A stretch of DNA of 46,128 bases from Sphingobacteriia bacterium (GTDB taxonomy: Bacteria > Bacteroidota > Bacteroidia > NS11-12g > UBA955): the NCBI GenBank assembly GCA_021151535.1, contig JAGKXC010000006.1, positions 1-46,128 on the forward strand, given 5' to 3'. Positions 17,125 to 25,017 of this stretch are shown in pieces. A program made the position numbers and the translations under genes. Every line of letters begins with the position of its first letter. Positions within the stretch are counted from its first letter, which is position 1. Below the pieces are notes generated by a model, which saw nothing but the letters and a program-made list of their open reading frames with translations, made no database searches and had not been told where the DNA came from.

Positions 17125-20100
17125 ATGAATATTGAAGGGAAAATACAATCCTATAAAAAGGCCTATTACAAGCAGCAAGCGGTAAGGGTGGCTTTATTTT
17201 GGGGGTTGTTATACTTGATATTCTTGGGGTTTGCCGTTTTTTTAGAATACAATTTCTGGTTTTCTGAAAATGTTAGGGCAATATTATTTGGATTGCTGAT
17301 AGTGGGATTGGCAGGTTATCTTTGTTTTGGCATTTGGATGCCCATTAGAAGATTCCGGTTGAAGGGGAATGTTATGTCTAACGAGGAGGCAGCAAAGAGG
17401 ATTGGCCGCAGTTTGACAGGGATTGAGGATAAGTTGTTGAATTACTTGCAGTTAAGCAATAGATTCAGAAATACGGAAGAAGTTGAAGGTTTGTTTCAAC
17501 CAGAAGCATTAGGTTTGTTGGGGGCTTCTATAGATCAGAAGGTTTCGGAGTTAGGAAAATTTGTATTTACCGAAGCTTTAGATTGGCAAAAGTATGGTCT
17601 AATAGTGAAGCGATTCGCCATGTTTTTGGTAGTTTTAACTGGGATTTATATTTCTCAAGCTGCCAAAATTCAGGAGGGATTGACGCGAGTTGTAAAGTTT
17701 CAGGAGAAGTTTGTTCCAAGGGCACCATTTATTTTGAAATTAATTAGCGAAAACCGCGTGGTTTCGGGACAGGCATTGCTTGTTGAATGTGAGGTGAAGG
17801 GCAATAAATTGCCGGAAGAAATTGAAGTGTTGATTTTTGGGCAGTGGGTAAAAATGCAACAAAAATCTTTGGGTAGATACCTAAAACTTGTTGAAAATTG
17901 CACAGAAGATTTTGAATTAGAATTTAGGGGTGGAGGTTATTTGTTGGGGTCATATCCAATAAAAGTGGTTCATTCTCCAAGTTGGGAACAAATTAAAATT
18001 AGGGCACAGTATCCCAAACATTTAAAGTTGGAAGATGGTGAAATTCCATTTTCTAATAATTTGATAATACCAGAAGGAACCCATTTGCGTTTTGAGTTTG
18101 CAACTCGTTATTCAACAGGTTTTAGTGTTTATGAATCTGGGAAATGGATTCGTAAAATTGGGGTGGCATCTAAAACAGTTTTTCAGAAGCAAGTAGCTGG
18201 CAACTTTGATTTGAAGTTTGCATTGCTTGGAGAATTTGGTTTAAAGTCTGATACACTTGTTTGTGGAATTGAAGCAATTAAGGATATGTATCCTAGCATA
18301 GAGGTTGAGGCAAAGCAAGATAGCTTGCAATTAGGGGTATGGTATTTTGGGGGTGTTGCTACCGATGATTATGGAGTTGTAGAGACCAAAGTGATATTTA
18401 GGGGGGTGGGAAAAGGATCACCTGCTAGGGATACTCAGTGGAGGGTGCAAACGGTTTGGAAGGGTTTAAGTGTAACATCGCCCGTTGCATTTACGATGGA
18501 TACGCGGATGCAATTTTCTAAGAATACGACCGCTGTAGAATATTATTTCACTGTGAAAGACAATGATGGTTTTCATGGGGGGAAGGTAACCAAAACGGAT
18601 GTTAGAAAGCTGCAATTGGTGGATGAAATGGCGGTTTTGCGGAATCTTGAAAAGCAAGAAGCTGGGGTGGGTAAAGGCATGAATTCGTCTATGAAGACTT
18701 TGAAAGAATTGCAAAAAGAAGCGGGGAAGTTACAGCAAGAATTAAATAGCAAACAGGGGATGGAATGGGAGCAAGAGAACAAGATAGATAAGTTTGTAAA
18801 GGATCAACAAAAAATGCTCAATACGATGAAACAACTGCAACAAAAGCAGGAGAAATTGAATGAGCAGAAAAAGAATTTGGATCCTAGTAAGATGGATATT
18901 CAGCAAAAGAAGGATGAAATCAGTAAACAGATGAAGAATTTGGTGAATCCTGAGATGCAGAAGTTATTGGATGAGTTAAATAGGTTATTGCAACAGAAGG
19001 CAGACAAGGAACAGATTCAAGATAAAATGGATCAGATCAAATCTGCCAATAGGGAATCCGCAATGGAAATGGAAAAATTGATGGAGCAGTTGAAGAATTT
19101 GGAATTGGAAGAGGCGGTTGATTTGCAAGTTAAAGCAATTGACGATTGGATTAAGAAACAGGAGGCATTGGAAAAACAGACTCAGGGAGCCAAGAAGGAT
19201 GAATTATTGGAATTGAAAAAGGAACAGGAATCTTTGAATAATGAATTGAAAGAGATACAAAAAGGGCTTCAAGATATTGACGAGAAAAATAAGGCTTTGG
19301 AGAAACCGATGGAATTGAAGACGGGAATGGAAAAGCAGAAGGAAGCGGAAAGCGAGGCGCAGAAAGCAGCCCAAAATTTGGGAGAACAAAAGAAATCTGC
19401 CGCAAGTGAAAATCAGAAGAAATCTGCTCAGAAAATGAAGGAGGCAATGCAGCAATTGCAAGAGAGTTTTCAAAAAGAACAGAATAAAAGGGCTGCAGAG
19501 GATTATCAGACTTTGAGAAATTTGTTGGAGAATTTGATTGAAATTAGCCGTAGACAGGAGGCGCATTTTGTACAATTAAAGCAATTATCTGCTGAAAATC
19601 CGCGTATGCAGGCAATGAACCGAGAACAAATGCAATTGCGTGAAAGTTGGAAGTTTTTGGAAGATAGTTTACAGGCATTGTCGAAAAGGCAGGCGGCAAT
19701 TTCTCAATTTGTTACCAAGGAAATGAATAAAGTAAATTTTTCCATGGAAGAGGCGTTGCAAGCGTTACGCGTTCGGAACAACCGAAAAGCGGCTATGAAT
19801 GAACAATTTGTGATGACGGGGATGAATAATTTGGCGGAAATGTTGATCGAGAGTTTGCAAAGTATGCAGCAACAGATGCAGCAAAATCAACAAAAACAGC
19901 AAGGGAATCAAAGTTGTAATAACCCCAATAACAGTGGGAATAAAAGTGGAAAGCCAAAGCCTGGTGGGAAGTTGAGCGAAGAGCAAAAGAAATTGGGGGA
20001 AATGTTGCAGCAGATGCAGCAGCAAAAAAATGGTCAACAAGGTGCACCAAAGCCTGGTGATAAGCAGGGGAATAAGCCGCAGAATGGTGGAAATCAGAGT

Positions 20101-20574
20101 GGAGGAGAGCCACAAAAAGAAGGGAATGAGGGAGAGCAAAGACGAAAAATGAGTGAAGAATTGGCAAAAATGGCTTTGATGCAGGAACAGTTGCGCAGAC
20201 AGGTTGAGCAGTTGCGTCAAGAGTTGGGAGGAAATGGCAATGCTGCCACCAATAAATTGCTGAAGGAAACAGAGAATTTGATGGAGCAGCAGGAGAAAGA
20301 CATTGTGAATGGTAAAATTAATCAACAGAATGTTGAACGCCAGAAGCAAATAATGACTCGGTTGTTGGAGCATGAAAAGGCTGATAGAAAACAGGATCAG
20401 GAGGAACAGAGGGAGTCAAATCGCGGGCGAGCAATTTCGGTGGATGTTCCTGCGGAGATACAAGCGGAAGTGGAATTAAAAGTGAAAGAAAAAGAACAAT
20501 TGCACAAAGTGCAACCAGGTTTTAACGCATATTACAAACAAGCGGCAGGAAGTTATTTGCGAAAAACTCCTTAA
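17125..20574 (+). CDS. DUF4175-family giant membrane-anchored coiled-coil protein
   Basis: About 1149 residues. Two N-terminal transmembrane helices (about 21-41 and 51-71), a third hydrophobic segment near 170-186, then a probable periplasmic beta-rich part to about 480. The rest is an extended coiled coil extremely rich in Gln, Lys, Glu and Met (about 510-1000), interrupted by Gln/Asn/Gly-rich low-complexity stretches (about 915-1010). This matches the Bacteroidota DUF4175 proteins, whose function is unknown; they are often conserved next to housekeeping genes. ATG at 17125 is preferred over the TTG and GTG codons immediately before it. It lies 74 bases upstream of metG in the same direction. 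A structural role at the envelope is only a guess. Confidence 0.8.
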   Translation: MNIEGKIQSYKKAYYKQQAVRVALFWGLLYLIFLGFAVFLEYNFWFSENVRAILFGLLIVGLAGYLCFGIWMPIRRFRLKGNVMSNEEAAKRIGRSLTGIEDKLLNYLQLSNRFRNTEEVEGLFQPEALGLLGASIDQKVSELGKFVFTEALDWQKYGLIVKRFAMFLVVLTGIYISQAAKIQEGLTRVVKFQEKFVPRAPFILKLISENRVVSGQALLVECEVKGNKLPEEIEVLIFGQWVKMQQKSLGRYLKLVENCTEDFELEFRGGGYLLGSYPIKVVHSPSWEQIKIRAQYPKHLKLEDGEIPFSNNLIIPEGTHLRFEFATRYSTGFSVYESGKWIRKIGVASKTVFQKQVAGNFDLKFALLGEFGLKSDTLVCGIEAIKDMYPSIEVEAKQDSLQLGVWYFGGVATDDYGVVETKVIFRGVGKGSPARDTQWRVQTVWKGLSVTSPVAFTMDTRMQFSKNTTAVEYYFTVKDNDGFHGGKVTKTDVRKLQLVDEMAVLRNLEKQEAGVGKGMNSSMKTLKELQKEAGKLQQELNSKQGMEWEQENKIDKFVKDQQKMLNTMKQLQQKQEKLNEQKKNLDPSKMDIQQKKDEISKQMKNLVNPEMQKLLDELNRLLQQKADKEQIQDKMDQIKSANRESAMEMEKLMEQLKNLELEEAVDLQVKAIDDWIKKQEALEKQTQGAKKDELLELKKEQESLNNELKEIQKGLQDIDEKNKALEKPMELKTGMEKQKEAESEAQKAAQNLGEQKKSAASENQKKSAQKMKEAMQQLQESFQKEQNKRAAEDYQTLRNLLENLIEISRRQEAHFVQLKQLSAENPRMQAMNREQMQLRESWKFLEDSLQALSKRQAAISQFVTKEMNKVNFSMEEALQALRVRNNRKAAMNEQFVMTGMNNLAEMLIESLQSMQQQMQQNQQKQQGNQSCNNPNNSGNKSGKPKPGGKLSEEQKKLGEMLQQMQQQKNGQQGAPKPGDKQGNKPQNGGNQSGGEPQKEGNEGEQRRKMSEELAKMALMQEQLRRQVEQLRQELGGNGNAATNKLLKETENLMEQQEKDIVNGKINQQNVERQKQIMTRLLEHEKADRKQDQEEQRESNRGRAISVDVPAEIQAEVELKVKEKEQLHKVQPGFNAYYKQAAGSYLRKTP

Positions 20575-20634
20575 CTACAAAGGGTTACAACCTTGTAAAA
20601 CCTAATACAATTATAAAGGTCGTAAAGACTTTTG

Positions 20635-20642
20635 TATCTTTG
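20635..20642 (+). promoter_or_regulatory. metG -7 promoter box (TATCTTTG)
   Basis: An exact TAnnTTTG match that ends 6 bases before the metG ATG at 20649, implying a transcript with almost no 5' leader. This also decides the start: the in-frame TTG at 20640 lies inside the box. Confidence 0.7.
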
Positions 20643-20648
20643 CAGGGT

Positions 20649-22883
20649 ATGTCGAAATATACCATCACTGCCGCATTACCTTATGCGAATGGCCCAGTAC
20701 ATATTGGTCATTTGGCTGGGGTTTACATTCCTGCTGATATTTATGTAAGGTTTTTACGATTGAGGGGTGAGGAAGTTTTGTTTGTTTGCGGAAGTGATGA
20801 GCACGGTGTGCCGATTACCATGCGTGCAAGAAAAGAGGGCATTACGCCACAAGACGTGGTTGATCGATATCATAAAATCATTGGAGATTCATTTAGAGAT
20901 TTGGGAATTTCCTTTGATATTTATTCTAGAACTTCGAATGCTACGCATAAAGAAACGGCTCAAGCATTTTTCTTGGATTTATTGAAGAAAGGCAAATTCG
21001 AAGAAACTCGCTCTGAACAGTATTTTGATGCCGTTGAGCAGCAGTTTTTAGCGGATCGTTATATTTTGGGGACTTGCCCAAAATGTTCCAATCCAGATGC
21101 CTATGGTGATCAATGTGAAAAATGTGGTTCAACTTTAAGTCCTACCGAATTAATCAACCCAAGAAGTGCATTGAGTGGAACGCCACCTGTAATGAAGGAA
21201 ACATTGAATTGGTATTTGCCTTTGGGTGAAATTCAAGAATCATTCCTTAATGAATGGATAGGCAGTAAAACACATTGGAAATCAAATGTTGTTGGTCAGT
21301 GCAAGAGTTGGTTAAATGATGGTTTAAAATCTAGGGCGATGACCCGTGATTTGGATTGGGGAATTCCAGTACCGGTTGCAGATGCACAGGGCAAGGTTTT
21401 GTATGTTTGGTTTGAAGCGCCAATTGGTTATATCTCAGCTACAAAAGAAGCAAGACCAACAGATTGGGAACAATGGTGGACAGGTGATTCCAAGTTGATT
21501 CATTTCATTGGGAAAGACAATATTGTTTTCCACTGTATTATTTTTCCGGCGATGTTGCACTTACGTGGTGATGGATACGTGCTTCCAGAGCAAGTGCCTG
21601 CCAATGAATTCTTGAATTTGGAAGGTCAGAAAATTTCAACTTCCAGAAATTGGGCGGTTTGGTTAAATGAATATTTGGAGGAATTGCCTAACAAGAAGGA
21701 TGAATTAAGATATGTTCTAACGTCAATCGCCCCGGAAACAAAAGATTCTGAGTTTACATGGAAAGATTTTCAAACCCGTGTAAATTCTGAATTGGTAGGG
21801 ATTTTAGGAAACTTTGCAAATAGAGTATTGGTGTTGATGCACAAGTATTATGAGGGGAAAGTGCCTACGATAACGCAGAAAAATCCTGGATTTTCATTGG
21901 CAAATTTGGTTGAAAGTTTGGATTTATTGAATGGCGGTGTGGGGAATAAGGAGCAAATTCAATTGGCATTGTCGAGTTTGGTACAAAGGAGTGAAAATGA
22001 CGCAAGAAAAGGGTTAACGGCTTTGTATATCGAGCCTGTGAAATCATTATTAAAAGAGTATAAATTTAGAGATGCTCAGTTTGCGATGATGGAATTGGCC
22101 AGATTGGGTAATAAGTTTTTGGCAGATTTGGAACCTTGGAAATTGGTGAAAACCGATGAAGTAGGTACAGCGCAAATTATGGCAGAGGCCACAGAGTTGT
22201 TGCTGAATTTGAGCATGTTAATGGAACCTTTTATGCCAGAGGCGAGTTCAAGATTGTTGCATCAATTAAATATGGAAGGTGATGCATTGACTCAAATGAA
22301 AAAATCGTTTTGGAATGATACAGATTTGGGATGGCAATTGATTCCTGCGGGACATCAATTGGGGCAGGCTAGTTTGTTATTCCAAAAGATAGAAGACGAA
22401 GTGGTAGAGAAACAAGTTCAGAAATTACAAGCAGCTGGAGCGGCAAATTTGCAGGCTCTGCAAGAAAATGAAATCAAACTGGCAAATTCAAATTCCAATG
22501 GAGCGGCAAATGGAGTAATACATGCAGATATTGATTCCTCAGCAAATCCTGTAAAACCAGAAATTCAATTCGATGATTTTGCAAAAATTGATCTGAAAGT
22601 GGGTATAGTTCTGGCTTGTGAAAAAGTTGAAAAGGCAGATAAATTGCTGAAATTAACAGTTGATCTAGGGTTTGAACAACGTACCATCGTTTCAGGGATA
22701 GCTTTGCATTTTCAGCCAGAAGATGTTGTAGGCAAGCAGGTATCTGTGGTAACGAATTTAGCACCACGAAAAATGCGCGGAATTGAAAGTCAGGGTATGA
22801 TATTGATGGCCGAGGATTCCAATGGAAAATTGGTATTTGTATCGCCAAATACTGCTGTGGCTGCGGGTTCTGGTATTTCGTGA
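20649..22883 (+). CDS. metG: Methionyl-tRNA synthetase
   Basis: A 744-residue class I synthetase that charges tRNA(Met). The HIGH signature is PYANGPVHIGHLAG, the zinc knuckle is CPKCSNPDAYGDQCEKCG and the KMSKS loop reads KISTSRNW. An anticodon-binding helical domain follows, and the C-terminus (about 640-744, FDDFAKIDLKVGIVLACEKV onward) is the tRNA-binding/dimerisation domain found in the long bacterial type. A poorly conserved linker rich in Gln, Asn and Ala (about 595-635) joins the two. The last 94 bases overlap the 3' end of the convergent glycosyltransferase gene. Confidence 0.97.
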   Translation: MSKYTITAALPYANGPVHIGHLAGVYIPADIYVRFLRLRGEEVLFVCGSDEHGVPITMRARKEGITPQDVVDRYHKIIGDSFRDLGISFDIYSRTSNATHKETAQAFFLDLLKKGKFEETRSEQYFDAVEQQFLADRYILGTCPKCSNPDAYGDQCEKCGSTLSPTELINPRSALSGTPPVMKETLNWYLPLGEIQESFLNEWIGSKTHWKSNVVGQCKSWLNDGLKSRAMTRDLDWGIPVPVADAQGKVLYVWFEAPIGYISATKEARPTDWEQWWTGDSKLIHFIGKDNIVFHCIIFPAMLHLRGDGYVLPEQVPANEFLNLEGQKISTSRNWAVWLNEYLEELPNKKDELRYVLTSIAPETKDSEFTWKDFQTRVNSELVGILGNFANRVLVLMHKYYEGKVPTITQKNPGFSLANLVESLDLLNGGVGNKEQIQLALSSLVQRSENDARKGLTALYIEPVKSLLKEYKFRDAQFAMMELARLGNKFLADLEPWKLVKTDEVGTAQIMAEATELLLNLSMLMEPFMPEASSRLLHQLNMEGDALTQMKKSFWNDTDLGWQLIPAGHQLGQASLLFQKIEDEVVEKQVQKLQAAGAANLQALQENEIKLANSNSNGAANGVIHADIDSSANPVKPEIQFDDFAKIDLKVGIVLACEKVEKADKLLKLTVDLGFEQRTIVSGIALHFQPEDVVGKQVSVVTNLAPRKMRGIESQGMILMAEDSNGKLVFVSPNTAVAAGSGIS

Positions 22884-23971
22884 GAATTCAGACGATTTTT
22901 AGATTTTCTTGAGGTATTCGTATATTTTAAAGCAATTTTCATTGCTTCATCGATAATCCTTTCATTGGTCCATTCGGAATAATATTCATTCAAGCCATTC
23001 GCGTTTTCGGTTAATAGAATGTGATGAGGCTTGATGCCAAAAAATTCGCAAATGGTTTTTCCAAAATCAACGCGTATTTCTTTTAAAACCAAGCAACCAA
23101 GTTTCTCTAATGCTGCTGCATTACATTCTTGTTCATATTGATTTTTTATGGGAATAATAATCATCCTCTTTTTTAAAAAAAGCCCTTCGGCAGGAGTTTC
23201 AAATCCACCTGCTGTTATCAATCCTATGGAAGAGCACAAACTCAGCGAAAAAGTTTCTTTAGCTAAAGGATAAAATGTTATGTTGTCTTCTGTGAATGAT
23301 TTTTGGATTTCGGCAGAAAACAGATGAACTTTAACAAAGGAAAGCGAACGAAAATATTTCACCAATTCTTTATAAGAATATTGCGGTAAATAGACAGTGA
23401 TATGTGCGGTTTGATTTGGAATGAGAACTTTCGATTGAGTACAATTATTGGTTTTTCTTATCGATTCCTTAATAATAGGTGGTAATATATTTGGATGATA
23501 AGGTTGAAAATGAAAACCAATATGTGCTGTTGCGTGACAGTAATTTCTCAATACCCATTCCCCAATACTGTTTCTAGAATATGGTCGAGGTGATTCTGAA
23601 TATTGAAAGCTTGCTTGATGGCCTATTTGAACACTTGGGATTTTTTTTAACCTACATGCCACGCTTGTTATACACTCAAAATCATTGATAATTAAATCAT
23701 ATTCTTCAACAGGCAATTTAAATGCTTGAATCATTAATTGCCATGGTTTTAAGTGTTTGATAATTTTCCAGAAATCTAACCCTCCAGCTTCCTTATAAAA
23801 TAAGCTAATTCCTGTTGATCGATATTTTACTGGTAGTTCCACTGGTAGGTTAGCATTTGAACCAGATAAAAAAACGTCAACTTCTCCATATTCCTTTAAG
23901 AATGGCAATATTTCAGATGCTCTGCTAATATGCCCATTCCCAGTTGCTTGTACTGAATATAAAATTTTCAT
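22790..23971 (-). CDS. GT28-like (MJ1255/MurG-type) glycosyltransferase
   Basis: A 393-residue GT-B fold glycosyltransferase. The N-terminal loop ATGNGHISRASEILPFL is the glycine/histidine acceptor-side motif of MurG and MGDG synthase-type enzymes. The C-terminal donor site is GLITAGGFETPAEGLFLKK with IPIKNQYEQECNAAALEKLG, which recalls the nucleotide-sugar loop of the MJ1255 family. It follows the metallophosphoesterase gene by 11 bases, so they form an operon. Given that partner, a membrane lipid (diacylglycerol) is a plausible acceptor (inference). Residues ~363-393 are encoded antisense to the end of metG and look like a non-conserved tail gained by loss of an earlier stop. A polysaccharide acceptor is the alternative. 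Confidence 0.82.
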   Translation of the reverse strand: MKILYSVQATGNGHISRASEILPFLKEYGEVDVFLSGSNANLPVELPVKYRSTGISLFYKEAGGLDFWKIIKHLKPWQLMIQAFKLPVEEYDLIINDFECITSVACRLKKIPSVQIGHQASFQYSESPRPYSRNSIGEWVLRNYCHATAHIGFHFQPYHPNILPPIIKESIRKTNNCTQSKVLIPNQTAHITVYLPQYSYKELVKYFRSLSFVKVHLFSAEIQKSFTEDNITFYPLAKETFSLSLCSSIGLITAGGFETPAEGLFLKKRMIIIPIKNQYEQECNAAALEKLGCLVLKEIRVDFGKTICEFFGIKPHHILLTENANGLNEYYSEWTNERIIDEAMKIALKYTNTSRKSKNRLNSHEIPEPAATAVFGDTNTNFPLESSAINIIP

Positions 23972-23982
23972 TTTTCGGCTAA

Positions 23983-24849
23983 TTATGTAAATGCTACCAA
24001 AGACGATTCTAAATCTCTATTTGAAGCATTTGGTAAAACGGTTGGGAATGTAACACCTTCCAAATCTTTTAATGAATTTTTAAATTCATTTTTTTGTATC
24101 CTAGACATTGGCTGATGTTTGTAGATTTTCCATTTACCGTCTTCGAATTCCAAAGACGTTAAGTTTTCGATCCAATCTCCACTATTTAGATATCGAACAG
24201 ATTTTTCGCTAACTTTAATAATCCGATCCTGCGGCTGGTGAATATGTCCGCAGCAAACAATATCATAACCTTCCTGAATGGCAAGTTGAGCCGCGGTTTC
24301 TTCAAAATTTGAAATCCATGAAACAGCTTGTTTTACACTGTCTTTCACTTTTTTTGACAGACTCATTTTTTCTTTGTCCATGAATTCTAAAAAGCGATTG
24401 ATTTGGTGATTTAGCCAAATCAGAAAATCGTAACCTTTTCCGCCCAATTTTGCTAATATTTTGGCACTTCCTTTTGTAGTAGCATCAAAGATATCGCCAT
24501 GAAAAAACCAAACCTTCTGACCATTTACATTCAAGATTAATTTATCATCTAAAACAATATTTCCCATTTGGGTGCCTGAGTATTTTCGTAATGCTTCGTC
24601 GTGATTCCCTGTGATGTAATAAACTTGGGTTCCTTTTTCAGCCATTTTCATGATTTTTCGAATCACTTGCATGTGTGAAGCTGGAAAGTATGATTTTTTA
24701 AATTGCCAGATATCGATAATATCGCCATTTAAAACCAAAATTTCCGGTTTAATGGATGATAAATAATCGCAAATATCTTCAGCATGGCATCCAAAAGTAC
24801 CTAAATGCAAATCGCTAAGAACACAAATTTCGACTTTTCGTTTGGTCAT
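23983..24849 (-). CDS. PlcP-like metallophosphoesterase (UDP-2,3-diacylglucosamine hydrolase superfamily)
   Basis: A 288-residue calcineurin-like phosphoesterase with all metal-site motifs: SDLHLGTFGCHAE, NGDIID, GNHDE, HGDIFD and CGHIHQPQ. The pattern DLHLGTxGCxAE, GNHDE, ISxFEE and NxGDWxExxT resembles, as I recall them, PlcP phospholipases C of the COG2908 group better than LpxH, which has GNRDF. PlcP removes phosphate-containing head groups from phosphatidyl lipids to give diacylglycerol during phosphorus starvation. The downstream partner is a GT28-like glycosyltransferase and the divergent neighbours are ppk and ppx, which fits phosphorus economy. It is often auto-annotated as UDP-2,3-diacylglucosamine diphosphatase, and that remains an alternative. 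Confidence 0.8.
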   Translation of the reverse strand: MTKRKVEICVLSDLHLGTFGCHAEDICDYLSSIKPEILVLNGDIIDIWQFKKSYFPASHMQVIRKIMKMAEKGTQVYYITGNHDEALRKYSGTQMGNIVLDDKLILNVNGQKVWFFHGDIFDATTKGSAKILAKLGGKGYDFLIWLNHQINRFLEFMDKEKMSLSKKVKDSVKQAVSWISNFEETAAQLAIQEGYDIVCCGHIHQPQDRIIKVSEKSVRYLNSGDWIENLTSLEFEDGKWKIYKHQPMSRIQKNEFKNSLKDLEGVTFPTVLPNASNRDLESSLVAFT

Positions 24850-24875
24850 TTGGCTGTTGTTTTTATATTCTCAAA

Positions 24876-24889
24876 ATACCAATTGGTAT
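24876..24889. promoter_or_regulatory. 14-bp perfect palindrome upstream of the PlcP-like gene
   Basis: ATACCAATTGGTAT is fully self-complementary and lies 26 bases upstream of the ATG at 24849. On the minus strand it overlaps a promoter-like GGTATTTTG. Its position suits an operator that blocks or helps transcription of the phosphoesterase-glycosyltransferase pair. Confidence 0.4.
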
Positions 24890-24952
24890 GTTTTTCTAAA
24901 GTTTTTTTGAAGTGAAGTTTTTGTGAATGTAGATTTATCGCACTTAAATTAG

Positions 24953-24980
24953 TTAACATTAAATTAATATAAAATTATTT
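24953..24980 (+). promoter_or_regulatory. Pho-box-like tandem repeat upstream of ppk
   Basis: TTAACA (24953), TTAATA (24964) and TTATTT (24975) recur with an 11-base period. The last copy sits 17 bases before the ppk -7 box, where a -33 element would be. The pattern resembles the TTAACA-N5-TTAACA site upstream of the response regulator at 41 kb. The DNA is very AT-rich, so chance is possible. Confidence 0.4.
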
Positions 24981-24997
24981 TACAACCTGTCGCGTTG

Positions 24998-25005
24998 TAT
25001 TTTTG
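24998..25005 (+). promoter_or_regulatory. ppk -7 promoter box (TATTTTTG)
   Basis: An exact TAnnTTTG match just upstream of the first possible ppk start codon (TTG, 25018). There is no TTG at -33; the tandem repeats at 24953-24980 occupy that place. Confidence 0.6.
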
Positions 25006-25017
25006 TAAAAGTCATCT

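Noticed and set aside
19765..20373. Long (202-codon) open frame antisense to the DUF4175 gene
   Set aside because: It mirrors the Gln-rich repeats of the real gene as Leu/Phe-rich low-complexity sequence, with no start signal or similarity.
20579..20600. Imperfect hairpin between the DUF4175 gene and metG as a terminator
   Set aside because: The stem has a bulge and no T-run follows.
23983..24849. LpxH (UDP-2,3-diacylglucosamine diphosphatase) as the name
   Set aside because: The motif is GNHDE rather than GNRDF and the rest of the sequence looks more like PlcP; kept only as an alternative.
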